Shown piece after piece: positions 22,618 to 33,705 of a stretch of DNA of 64,000 nt. The position numbers and the translations under genes were made by a program. Each line of letters opens with the position of its first letter. Positions within the stretch are counted from its first letter, which is position 1. Origin of the DNA: Lathyrus oleraceus (Eukaryota; Streptophyta; Magnoliopsida; Fabales; Fabaceae); assembly GCF_024323335.1 (NCBI RefSeq), contig NC_066581.1, forward strand, positions 429,120,136 through 429,184,135, written 5' to 3'. The notes beneath the pieces are model-generated. The model did no database searches. It saw nothing but the letters and a program-made list of their open reading frames with translations, and was not told where the DNA came from.

Positions 22618-23024
22618 TTGCTTTTATTGTTTTCAAAATCCTTCTCCTATGCCTAAGGGAGAAGTGAACATTGTTTGGCATTTCAAATTTGATCATTAAT
22701 AAAATATAATTCTATTCATCCACATATGTGATGTTTTATTTTTACTTTTTGCTTTTTCTGAAAATGGTAATCACAAAAAACATAAATAAATAAATAATAA
22801 CTGTCCATCTGCATAATATTTGGTCACAATTCACTTCTCTAAAATCAAAATATCACATCATTATGCAGGTTGGTTTCTAAACCCATTGAATACAATGATC
22901 CTACTCCTTCTCCAAACTTTGAATTCCCTGTGTGAGGCTGAGGAAGAAAGTGATGAAGAAGTATCTGATGAATTGTCTCATCTACTTGAGCATGAGGAAA
23001 AATCCATTCATCCATTCGAAGAGC
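22618..23024 (+). pseudogene. Intron-like spacer and pol linker of element B, cut by N1
   Basis: 22618-22866 is non-coding and ends in an ATGCAG acceptor-like site, matching the putative intron of element C. 22867-23024 then encodes the linker before RT (EYNDPTPSPNFEFPV, later LLEHEEKSIHPFEEL) with stops. The Athila-type element N1 begins at 23025; the same reading resumes at 29691 after the duplicated agagc. Confidence 0.7.
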
Positions 23025-24759
23025 TGATAACATGAAATTATATCACATTTTTGGACTCAATTTAATTAAATTATATTATTATTTACTTCAATTCATTTCA
23101 TTTTATTAGATATTACGCGGTATTTTCTTTCTATTTATCTCAGGTGGTTTATTTGAAGCACAAGTAAAAAAGGAAGAAAAGGAGGTGCAAAAAGGAATGA
23201 AAAGAAGCAAATACCAAAGGCCAAAGCCCAGCCCAAAAAGCACAGGCGTTGTGCCTGTGACGAGCGTCACAAAGGCTGTGACGAACGTCACGCTTTACAC
23301 ACATGTGTGACGAGCGTCACACATGGTGTGACGGACGTCACACCATTCCCCTATATTTTTGGCACCAGGAACGCAACAGACCACGTTGAAGCTACTTCCA
23401 CGCTTGACCCTTGGAACGTGAAGACCATGTACACGGAAAACCCTTGGAAGCAGTTATAAAAAGTAGCAGTATAAATAGTAGCTTTTTGGAAAGCTCTCGG
23501 TTCCACATACTTCCTCGCCGTTTTCTCCTTTTTGCATTTTTTCTCTTCCAGCAGCATAAGTATTTTACAGCATTATTTTTACAACTTTTATATTATTTCC
23601 TTTGCAGTTTCTATTTTCTTTTCCCAGCACTTAATTAATTCTTTTTCGCACAATAGTTTCTACACCGGAAACTATTGTGTACCTTTCACCGGATCTAACC
23701 TTACGTTAGAATCTAGTTTTTATTTTTATTCCTTCGCTTTTATTTTTCTGTTTGATTGAAGAATTCAAGAACAAATCCAACCGGCTTGTGGTGGAGTGTT
23801 CAAGACTGCTATTTAATTTCTCAGGTTCTTTAATTATTGTTTGAATTTATATATACCCTACTTTACTATTTATTTATATTATCTGCTTGAGATGAATCTG
23901 TTTATGCATGATAATTATTTAGATCTGTTTAGCATGTATGGCTAATTTATTTAGGTATCGGTATGTAAAGTAAGCGGAATGAAGGAATCAAAACCAAATT
24001 GGTTTAATTAAGTTTAAAATTAAAATCATTCTTTTTACGGTCTCAATTTACAGGTTTAATAACAAGGTTTTTGTACGAAAGTAAAAGACATAAAGAAGTT
24101 AAAAGCAATAGAACGAGAGTTTGAGTTTTTGACTGGACAGTGTAAATTGGACATTAATTCTAGATCAGGGCGAGAGCAATTTTTAGAGTTAATTAAATTC
24201 TAACCTTTTTTCAAAAAGTATTTTTAAAGATTGAATGTGAGGACGAGAGTTAAGCATTTGAATTTAATTATATAACCTAAGTCAACAGAGCGAGAGTTTG
24301 AGATAAGGGTGTTTAAACGATTAGTGTTTTCTTAAAAAGAGTTTCTACGGATTCTATTGTTTTCAAAAAGTGGTTTTTGACTTAACTATAAGTGACAGCT
24401 ACGTTAATATAAAATCATAGTTTATTCAACAGAGCGAGAGTTTGAGATAAGACTTTTAATCAATAGTATCTACTGAAAAGATTTATTTTAAGAACCAAGA
24501 AACCAACAAAGATTTGATTCCCTAATTACGACGAACTACATACCGATATCCGCTTATTAGATATTTATTTTAGATCTTATTTTAGTTTTAGTTTTCCCCC
24601 AAACAATCAAAGTATTGCCTTCCTTAGCTTTACGAAGTAACCTTAGATAACGGTATATCGATTCATAAGTCCCTGTGGGATCGATATCTTTTAAAACTAC
24701 GCGATAGAACTGTGCACTTGCAGTTTGTACCCCAATTTCGACTCATAAAGTCGCGATCA
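23025..24759 (+). mobile_element. 5' LTR of N1 (1735 bp)
   Basis: TGATAACATG...GCGATCA. A TATA box (TATAAATA) lies at 23470-23477. About 125-220 bp upstream (23256-23342) are four 14-16-bp dyads of the form TGTGACG-NN-CGTCACA; each contains two inverted TGACG cores, the motif bound by plant TGA-type bZIP factors (as-1-like). The ORFs on both strands in this LTR have copies at the same place in the other LTR and are not genes. Confidence 0.9.
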
Positions 24760-24765
24760 AGTTTT

Positions 24766-24783
24766 TGGCGCCGTTGCCGGGGA
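24766..24783 (+). other. Primer binding site of N1
   Basis: TGGCGCCGTTGCCGGGGA, 6 nt after the LTR end, is the Athila-type site, complementary to the 3' end of tRNA-Asp. Confidence 0.85.
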
Positions 24784-24854
24784 CTTTTATTTAGTCGATA
24801 TCGTAACTCTTCTGTTACGTTGTAGAGACTAAGGCAATTTTTTTTTCTATTACT

Positions 24855-25754
24855 ATGTATCACCTAAACTTTCTCTACGATTATCACTCCCAGTATTTTG
24901 AGGAATCTCAAGATTCCTATAAATCCAACCTGGAAATATTAATGGAGGATTTCATTGAGACGCAAACTCACTCAAGGATAGAATCTATGATGGAACGCTT
25001 TGTGGCTACACAAACTCTTCAGAATGAAGAATTTAGAAAACAAAGTCTCTATACCAATGAAACCCTTACGCAACTGAACATTGTGGTCGAGTCCCTCGTC
25101 ACTCACAACGAGGCATTGGAGACTCAAATCCCCCTACTTGCGCAGACACCTCTAGGACCTTTCCCTGAGAAACATGCGGATATGGTAACAACCACCAGTG
25201 AAAGATTGACCGAAAATCCTAAGGATAGTGATAATGAGGAGGGTTCAGGTGAGAAAAAAGTAAAGATTGAGAAAGTTCCACAAACACCACCCGAAAGGGA
25301 GGTTGTCAAAAAGGTAGAGAAGGAAGAGCTATGTGTTGTCCCTCCTCCCTATAAATCACCAATTCCTTTCCCGCGAAGGTTTGTGGAAGTTAAGGTAGAC
25401 CCCAAATCCGAAAGAAATGAGGAGCTATCAGAAAATATCCACACCAATGCACCTTTATCTGCCACCCTGAACAAGAAGAGAGAATTTGAAGCCCATGAAA
25501 TTAGGGAACTAATTAGTATAAAAAGGGGCAAACCATACTTTGAGGTGGTGTTTTCAAAAATTGAACCTAAACCTGAAAAGCTAGCTCCCAGAATAGAGCC
25601 AGAACCACCACCACAAGTTCAGGAGGATAAACTACCTCGCAGAAGAAAAAGAAGAAAAAGTGACGGATATGAGAGATGGATTGATAAGTGGCCATGGAAA
25701 TCAAGGATAATTAAAATTTTGACCGAGGATTCATCCTCGAAAGAACCACCATGA
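24855..25754 (+). CDS. Gag-tail-like ORF of N1 (299 aa)
   Basis: An intact frame from ATG at 24855 to a stop at 25754. The first 90 residues look like a helical region (MMERFVATQTLQNEEFRKQS, LNIVVESLVTHNEALETQI). The middle is acidic and lysine-rich, and VVPPPYKSPIPFPRRFVEVK at about residue 156-175 resembles the linker after the zinc knuckle in Athila gag. The C-terminus is strongly basic (PRRRKRRKSDGYERW). The capsid core, zinc knuckle and protease are missing. It may be a remnant of gag kept open by chance, or a retained RNA-binding or nuclear protein. The intact frame in an otherwise broken element is notable. Confidence 0.55.
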   Translation: MYHLNFLYDYHSQYFEESQDSYKSNLEILMEDFIETQTHSRIESMMERFVATQTLQNEEFRKQSLYTNETLTQLNIVVESLVTHNEALETQIPLLAQTPLGPFPEKHADMVTTTSERLTENPKDSDNEEGSGEKKVKIEKVPQTPPEREVVKKVEKEELCVVPPPYKSPIPFPRRFVEVKVDPKSERNEELSENIHTNAPLSATLNKKREFEAHEIRELISIKRGKPYFEVVFSKIEPKPEKLAPRIEPEPPPQVQEDKLPRRRKRRKSDGYERWIDKWPWKSRIIKILTEDSSSKEPP

Positions 25755-25946
25755 GTACTTACACTCCTAAGTCGCCGCGCTATCGACGTAAAACATAGCG
25801 AATATTTCCAGTTCTATTAATGTCACTTTTTCTCTCTATCCATTTTTTCCCTCCCTTTCATAAAGTCAATCCGTATTTTTCTTTAATAACCATTACTGAC
25901 TTAATGCCAGTATCTACTTGAATTCATCGAGCTATTGACTTTCATC

Positions 25947-26832
25947 ATGCAACCAGTAGATACCATTTTCAGAGGCAGTGTTCAGAGAAAGCGGTATGAT
26001 TATCTAGCCCAGAAGGATATGGCACTGACCATATATTATGGACCGACCATGGATAAATTAGGCATCTGAGATATCATTCCTGTTTATGTTTAACCAGCTT
26101 GGGTAGGAGAACGCAGCCATTAAGAGACGGTTTGTCACGTACCGTGAGCTAACCTTAGAATTCCTGATTTCCCTTGTATACATCCCTGAACATGGTTACG
26201 GACTTAACAAAGGGTTAATATCCTTTATGTTATTTAGCATGGACTTCACCTACACCCGTCGAGACCTTGCTGACCTCTTAGGATTCCCTAGCGGCCCTTT
26301 CGTCTTTAATACCCGCCAGGAGGACCTTATTGATGACATTGATCTCGATGACTTCTGGGGTTGCATATCCGGAGAACCCAACCCAAACCCGAATGAGATT
26401 CACTCACAAAAGATCCATAACCCTGCTATCCGATATTTTCATAAAATACTAGCCCACACCTTATTTGGTGAGGAAGAGAATAACACCTTAGTGGCCCGAC
26501 TATTTACCTTGCCTAACCATGAGAGAACGAGTGTTCACAACCACAATAGCTGACTTTATGACTTAGATGAACACCCTATTGATCCACCTCCATCCTCCCG
26601 ACGTCGTCGCAGAAGGAGGCCAGCAACTAATGAGGATATCATGGACGCCATTGATACCATGCAGGCGCAGAATGTCGAAGTGATGCAACTGATGCGCCAG
26701 ATGCAACAACAACAGGAAGCAAGGAATGCAATAACCGACCAGCGGTTCACTGAGTTGCTTAGTAGGTTTGACGACTTAGGAGTACGTCAACGATCACCAG
26801 GTCTCAGAACACGAGGCGGAAGGCAGCATTGA
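25947..26832 (+). pseudogene. Broken third ORF (post-pol, env-like position) of N1
   Basis: Pieces align by eye with the third ORF of N2: RKRYDYLAQKDMALTIYYGP near 25990, VTYRELTLEFLISLVYIPEH near 26140, DLADLLGFPSGPFVF at about 26260, and IRYFHKILAHTLFG at about 26430. The open part is 26227-26553. After frame breaks, a coiled-coil tail (DAIDTMQAQNVEVMQLMRQM) runs to a stop at 26832. Stops and shifts make it inactive. Its position after gag/pol is like the ATHILA ORF1/env-like region of Athila elements; function unknown. Confidence 0.6.
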
Positions 26833-27360
26833 CTTTTTCTTTCATTTTTCTATTCATTTTCTTTTGTTTTCTTTGAAACATTGGGGACAATGTTTCATTT
26901 AAGTGTGTGGGGGGGGGGGGGGGGGGAACCTTGTTCTTTCAACCTTCCCTTTTCAAGTATGTTATTTTCCCTTTCATTGTTATTTCCCTTTCTTATTATG
27001 AAAAAATAAAATAAATTATTATAATATATATTTATTTTAAGTCAAGTCCCTAGTGTGAAAAATTCTTATTATCTATTCCCCTCAATTTTCTTGAGCCATA
27101 ACAAAAATTTAACACACCCAATAAGTATAAAGGTCGCTTATTTTATAAAACTTGAGTGAAATCAAGACAAAAATTATTACCATAACAACGCTCTAAGAAT
27201 CTCAACATGTTAGATCAGGATAAGTACCTATTATACCAATCCCTTGAACTTTTAGTTTTATAGTAACCCCGAGTAGTTTATACGAGAAGTCAGCACCATC
27301 TTAATAGCAAACTACGTGGAGAGCCGATGAATATAAGTGAATGATTCCCAAAGTAACATA

Positions 27361-27394
<34 letters not shown>

Positions 27395-27949
27395 GAAAGG
27401 CACTAATTAAGTTAGGTGATCCTTACCAGATCATTTAATCTAAAGGTTGCAGATCATACAAAAGCATAATATGAAAGATCCATTATAAGTTGGTTCAGCA
27501 GGTATCTGGTGCTGAACTTGGTAGGGCGGACTACGGTCCGATCCCCCGGAATTTGCAATGGACTGAATAACGAAGTTATCCGACTTATGTACCAGAACTT
27601 CTAGCTAAAAGGGGATCAGAATCACTAACCGGTTACTCCACTATGTGCGCGAAAAGATAAAGGGCTTAATGTGATTTCGCTAGAATGAAAACGGGTGAAA
27701 TAAGAGTAAAGGAACTAGGATAACTATAATGGCGTTACTCGAACTGGTTTGCATAAGGTGGGGTTATCTGAGATTGTGACGGTGGTTGTTGATGTCAAGA
27801 TTAAACTCAAGTTACTTCTAAAAAAGGTTTACACGCAACCTAGTACGAATTGATGTGTGTTTTGAAATTTCATCTGGCTAAAATTTTTAAAACAAGTTCT
27901 ATACTGTATTTTGCTTGAGGACAAGCAAAGATCTAAGTATGGGGGAGTT
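26833..27949 (+). other. 3' untranslated region of N1 with two NGGA-loop hairpins
   Basis: Starts with a perfect 9-bp hairpin GAAACATTG-GGGA-CAATGTTTC (26875-26896), then AAGTGTG and an 18-G run (26909-26926). It contains a TA microsatellite (27364-27391). A second perfect 8-bp hairpin TTTGCTTG-AGGA-CAAGCAAA (27910-27929) lies 12 nt before the polypurine tract GGGGGAG (27941-27947). No coding sequence. Confidence 0.75.
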
Positions 27950-29685
27950 TGATAACATGAAATTATATCACATTTTTGGACTCAATTTAATTAAATTATA
28001 TTATTATTTACTTCAATTCATTTCATTTTATTAGATATTACGCGGTATTTTCTTTCTATTTATCTCAGGTGGTTTATTTGAAGCACAAGTAAAAAAGGAA
28101 GAAAAGGAGGTGCAAAAAGGAATGAAAAGAAGCAAATACCAAAGGCCAAAGCCCAACCCAAAAAGCACAGGAGATGTGCCTGTGACGAGCGTCACAAAGG
28201 CTGTGACGAACGTCACGCTTTACACACATGTGTGACGAGCGTCACACATGGTGTGACGGACGTCACACCATTCCCCTATATTTTTGGCACCAGGAACGCA
28301 ACAGACCACGTTGAAGCTACTTCCACGCTTGACCCTTGGAACGTGAAGACCATGTACACGGAAAACCCTTGGAAGCAGTTACAAAAAGTAGCAGTATAAA
28401 TAGTAGCTTTTTGGAAAGCTCTCGGTTCCACATACTTCCTCGCCGTTTTCTCCTTTTTGCATTTTTTCTCTTCCAGCAGCATAAGTATTTTACAGCATTA
28501 TTTTTACAACTTTTATATTATTTCCTTTGCAATTTCTATTTTCTTTTCCCAGCACTTAATTAATTCTTTTTCGCACAATAGTTTCTACACCGGAAACTAT
28601 TGTGTACCTTTCACCGGATCTAACCTTACGTTAGAATCTAGTTTTTATTTTTATTCCTTCGCTTTTATTTTTCTGTTTGATTGAAGAATTCAAGAACAAA
28701 TCCAACCGGCCTGTGGTGGAGTGTTCAAGACTGCTATTTAATTTCTCAGGTTCTTTAATTATTGTTTGAATTTATATATGCTCTGCTTTACTATTTATTT
28801 ATATTATCTGCTTGAGATGAATCTATTTATGCATGATAATTATTTAGATCTGTTTAGCATGTCTGGCTAATTTATTTAGGTATCGGTATGTAAAGTAAGC
28901 GGAATGAAGGAATCAAAACCAAATTGGTTTAATTAAGTTTAAAATTAAAATCATTCTTTTTACGGTCTCAATTTACAGGTTTAATAACAAGGTTTTTGTA
29001 CGAAAGTAAAAGACATAAAGAAGTTAAAAGCAATAGAACGAGAGTTTGAGTTTTTGACTGGACAGTGTAAATTGGACATTAATTCTAGATCAGGGCGAGA
29101 GCAATTTTTAGAGTTAATTAAATTCTAACCTTTTTTCAAAAAGTATTTTTAAAGATTGAATGTGAGGACGAGAGTTAAGCATTTGAATTTAATTATATAA
29201 CCTAAGTCGACAGAGCGAGAGTTTGAGATAAGGGTGTTTAAACGATTAGTGTTTTCTTAAAAAGAGTTTCTACGGATTCTATTGTTTTCAAAAAGTGGTT
29301 TTTGACTTAACTATAAGTGACAGCTACGTTAATATAAAATCATAGTTTATTCAACAGAGCGAGAGTTTGAGATAAGACTTTTAATCAATAGTATCTACTG
29401 AAAAGATTTATTTTAAAAACCAAGAAACCAACGAAGATTTGATTCCCTAATTACGACGAACTACATACCGATATTCGCTTATTAGATATTTATTTTAGAT
29501 CTTATTTTAGTTTTAGTTTTTCCCCCAAACAATCAAAGTATTGCCTGCCTTAGCTTTACGAAGTAACCTTAGATAACGGTATATCGATTCATAAGTCCCT
29601 GTGGGATCGATATCTTTTAAAACTACGCGATAGAACTGTGCACTTGCAGTTTGTACCCCAATTTCGACTCATAAAGTCGCGATCA
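27950..29685 (+). mobile_element. 3' LTR of N1 (1736 bp)
   Basis: Near-identical to 23025-24759 (about 16 substitutions and one 1-bp indel seen by eye). It ends GCGATCA, followed by agagc, the duplicated target, and then by pol sequence of element B. Confidence 0.92.
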
Positions 29686-29690
29686 AGAGC

Positions 29691-32182
29691 AAATTGAGCT
29701 AGTCAACTTAGGTTCCGAGGATGATGTGAAGGAAGTCAAGATTGGATCTCGATTGTGTCCTGAAGTTAAGAAGGGGTTGATTGATCTTCTCTGAGAGTAT
29801 TCAAACGTGTTTTCTTGGTCCTATCAAGACATGCTTGGTTTAGATTATGAAATTGTGGAGCATAGATTGTCGTTGAAGCCAGAATGCCCGCCAGTCAAGC
29901 AGAAGTTGAGGAGAACTCATCCTGATATGGCAGTGAAGATCAAAGAAGAAATGAAAAAGCATATTGATGTTGGTTTCCTGGTTACTGCTGAGTATCCATA
30001 GTGGGTGGCCAATATTGTGCCTTTCCGAAGAAGGATGGAAAAGTCCGTATGTGTGTTGATTATAGAGATTTGAATAAAGCCAGTCTGAAAGATGATTTCC
30101 CTCTACCACACATTGACATGTTGGTAGAAAATACAACTAAATTCAAAGTCTTTTCATTTATGGATGGATTTTCTGGATATAATCAGATCAAGATGGCACC
30201 CTAAGATATGGAGAAGACCACGTTCATTACACCTTAGGGGAACATTATGTTATAGAGTGACGCCTTTCAATCTGAAGAATGCTGGTGCAACTTACTAAAG
30301 AGAAATGACTAGTCTTTTTCATGATATGATGCACAAAGTGATCGAAGTCTATGTTGATGATATGATTGCTAAATCAATTAATGAAGAGGAACATGTTGAG
30401 CATTTGTTGAAGCTATTCCAGCGTTTGAGGAAGTACAAACTCCACTTGAATCCCAATAAATGTACTTTTGGTGTTCGTTCTAGTAAGTTGTTGGGCTTTA
30501 ATGTCAGTGAGAAGGGTATTAAAGTTGATCCTGCCAAGGTCAAGCAGTACAAGAAATGCCTGCACCCAAAAATGAGAAGAAAGTAAGAGGTTTTCTCGGT
30601 CGCTTGAATTATATCTCAAGATTCATCTCACACATGACTGCCAAATGTGCGCCTATATTCAAGCTTCTTCAGAAAGATCAGTCTTGTGATTGGACTGAGG
30701 ATTTCCAGAAAGCTTTTGAAAGTATCAAAGAGTATCTACTTGAGCCTCCGATTTTGTCTCTGCATGTTGAAGGAAGACCGTTGATCATGTATTTGACTGT
30801 GCTTGAATAAAGTATTGGTTGTGTTCTTGGTCAGCAAGACGAAACTGGAAAGAAAGAATATGCTATTTACTACCTCAGTAAGAAATTCACTGATTGTGAG
30901 ACTCGGTATTCTATGCTAGAAAAAACATGTTGCACATTGGCTTGGGCTGCTAAGTGTCTGTGTCAGTATATGTTCAATCATACCACTTGGTTGATATCCA
31001 AAATGGATCCAATCAAGTATATTTTTTAGAAGCCTGATTTAACTGGGAGGATTACCCATTGGAAGATGTTGTTATCAGAGTATGATATTGAATACTGATC
31101 TCAGAAAGCAATTAAAGGTAGTGTCTTGGCTGACCATTTGGCTCACCAACCGATTGAAGATTACTAGTCAGTGCAGTATGATTTTCCCGACGAAGAGATC
31201 TTGTACCTGAAAATGAAAGATTGTGATGAACCATTGCTTGAAGAAGGGCCAAAACCTGGTTCCTGTTGGGGCATGGTATTTGATGGAGCTGTTAATCAAA
31301 ATGGTAATGGCATTGGGGCAGTGATTATTACTCCTCAAGGCACGCATTTTCTGTTTACAGCTAGATTAACTTTTAAGTGTACGAATAATATGGATGAGTA
31401 TGAAGCTTGCGTTATGGGGGCTTAAAGAGGCCATTGATGTCAGAATCAAGTATTGAGACGTCTATGAAGATTCAACTTTGGTCATAAATCAAATAAAAGG
31501 TGAATGAGAGATGAATCAACCCGGATTGGTACCATATAGAGATTATGCGAGGAGGATTTCAACTTTCTTTACAAAGGCAGATGCTCTTGATACATTGGCT
31601 TCAATAATTATAGTGAAGTATTGGAATGAGGTTCCCAATTTGACTGTAATGCATCTTGATAGCCCAACTCATGTGTTTGCTGTTGAAGAAGCCAAAGATG
31701 AGAAGCCGTGGTATTTTGATATCAAATGTTTCCTCCAAAGTCAGATTTACCCGTCTGGGGCATCTTTGAAAGATAAGAAGACTTTGAGAAGATTACCCGG
31801 AAATTTCTACCTAAATGGTGATGTATTGTACAAGAGAAATTTCGATATGGTTCTGCTCAGATACGTGGATAGACACGAAGCAGACTTATTGATGACTGAA
31901 GTCCATGAAGGTTCCTTTGGTACTCCTTCCATTGGACATGTTATGGCAAAGAAGATGTTGCGAGTAGGTTACTATTGGCTGACAATGGAATCTGACTGTT
32001 GCAAGTTTATGAAGAAATGCCACAAGTGTCAAATATATGGAGATAAGATTCATGTTCCTCTGACACTGTTGAATGTCATTTCCTCTCCATGGCCCTTCTT
32101 CATGTGGGGAATTGATATGATTGGCCTGATTGAGCCCAAAGCTTCAAACGGACATCGTTTCATTCTGGTGGCTATTGACTAC
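29691..32182 (+). pseudogene. pol: Decayed Ogre/Tat pol: RT, RNase H, integrase N-part (element B)
   Basis: The pol frame resumes after N1 (IELVNLGSEDDVKEVKIGS). RT is recognisable (VFSWSYQDMLGL, KKDGKVRMCVDYRDLNKAS, catalytic YVDD near 30350) but has stops near 29791, 29999 and 30202, a lost stretch near 30230-30300 and a frameshift near 30545. RNase H/connection follows (KYIF-stop, AIKGSVLADHLAHQPIEDY) with more stops. Integrase has an intact HHCC finger (HEGSFGTPSIGH...CHKC, about 31910-32035) and the first catalytic Asp (WGIDMIG). It ends at VAIDY, where element N2 inserted; the rest is at 40949-41722. Confidence 0.9.
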
Positions 32183-33585
32183 TGATCAGTCACCATTTAT
32201 AGTAAGTTTTCATTACTGATCCGACGCAAAACAGAGACATTTGATACACTCATTTAAGGTACAATTCGAGTAGTTTTACTTCCGTTATTTTATTTATGCA
32301 TTTTTAGTCTTTGTTATGTTTTACTTTGATTATCTTGATTTTATGCGTGGGATAGCTATGTTTTTGTCCGACAGATCCAGGCAGAAGAACCGGAGAACTC
32401 AGAACACGAAAGTGCGAGAGTCCGGCACGTAAAAGAGCAGAAAACCCCGGTACAGGAGGCCTGACACAGCCACCTGTGTCACCTGACACGGGCCGAGTCA
32501 GGGCAAGGGAAGTAGAAGAAGGAAAACAGTAGCCTGACACGGCCACCCGTGTCAGCTGACACGGGCCGTGTCAGGCAGAAACCCCCCGTGTTAGGCTTGC
32601 CATGGGCGTGTCAGTAGAAACAGTAGGCTGACACGGCCACCCGTGTCAGCCCAAGCCCAATATTTCCAATTTTCTTGGGCTTTTCATTCTTCGGGCTTTG
32701 TGGAGACATCTTTGGACCTGTCCAACTGCTGCTGGGAACTTTCATTATAAAAAGAGGTCTTCTGCCAAAGGAAAAATCATCTCGAAATACAGCAAACCAT
32801 AGTATTGTGAAACAATCAAGTATTACAGAGATCAAGGCATTTGGAGAGCTGAAGAGATTCATGAGCGGGAGCGATTGAAGATCAAAGTCATCCAATTACT
32901 TGTAATGTGTAATTTTTATCTTGAATTTGTTTTAAACAATATGAGTAGCTAAACCCCCCAATGCTAGGGGGTGTCCCTGATTTAGAATTGTAATGAATTT
33001 GAGTTTACATTTGCATTTATAATATTTTGTTTACGGTAACCTTTTGATGTGTTTATTGCTTTCTCTTTCGGACCAATTGAGATTGATCTATGGTTATCAC
33101 TTAGGCTGGACCGCCAGTGATAAGGTTTTCATCAGGTTACTCTGTAGTAGATATCACCTAGGACTAGGGATACCCTATATGAACAAGAGCATTCTTGATA
33201 TTATATAGCTTAACTTCACCCTAATTTGCTATGGACATAGGAATTAGGGTAGATTGATTAAAGGTTTTCTCACCAAGGACTTGGGAGAAAATACCCTTGA
33301 GAACTGGTAGTAATTGATATTTATTTATGCTATAGTAACTCAAAGTTGTTACAGGGATAAATCATACATCTTCCCTGGCATTGTTCGTTTTTCTCTATAA
33401 ACCCTTATTTTCATATTTCTTTATTATTTTATTTTTACACTCAAAAAACCAAATTTATACTTTTTGTTTGATTGAATGATAATTTAAACTCAATACTAAC
33501 GTGCAGTCCTTGAGATCGACATTCGGGGAATTTCCCCATTATTACTATAAAAGGAAAAATAGTACACTTGCTATTTTCCCGATGA
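32183..33585 (+). mobile_element. 5' LTR of N2 (1403 bp)
   Basis: TGATCAGTCACC...CCCGATGA; the last bases differ from the intact GATCA of the 3' copy, so the terminal CA is mutated. U3 holds palindromic repeats at 32458-32645: CTGACACG-GCCACC-CGTGTCAG (8-bp stems) and CTGACACGG-G-CCGTGTCAG (9-bp stems). A TATA box (TATAAA) lies at about 32745-32750. No gene. Confidence 0.9.
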
Positions 33586-33591
33586 AGTTTT

Positions 33592-33609
33592 TGGCGTCGT
33601 TCCCGGGGA
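33592..33609 (+). other. Primer binding site of N2
   Basis: TGGCGTCGTTCCCGGGGA, 6 nt after the LTR end; it matches the tRNA-Asp-type site of N1 except for two substitutions. Confidence 0.8.
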
Positions 33610-33705
33610 CTGCTAAAAATATAGAGTTTAATTCTATTTCAATTAAAATTTTGTTTCTCTGCAATAAAATTATTTTTCTGTCATTTATATTTTTCTAACC
33701 AGTGT

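Larger units (their letters stand above)
23025..29685 (+). mobile_element. N1: complete non-autonomous Athila-type element (6661 bp)
   Basis: The element has LTRs at 23025-24759 and 27950-29685, a PBS at 24766-24783, a purine tract before the 3' LTR and the 5-bp target duplication agagc (23020-23024 and 29686-29690). It lies in the pol linker of element B. Inside are only a gag-tail-like ORF and a broken third ORF; protease, RT, RNase H and integrase are absent, so it must have moved with enzymes from another element. By eye the LTRs differ at about 16 positions in 1735, suggesting a fairly recent insertion. Confidence 0.92.

Noticed and set aside
23411..23759. Overlapping 75-codon ORFs in the N1 LTR
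   Set aside because: They are repeated in the other LTR, span the TATA and transcript-start region, and show no domain.
26909..26926. 18-G run as a regulatory G-quadruplex
   Set aside because: N2 has only four Gs at this place (38261-38266), so the length is probably slippage or a sequencing artefact.
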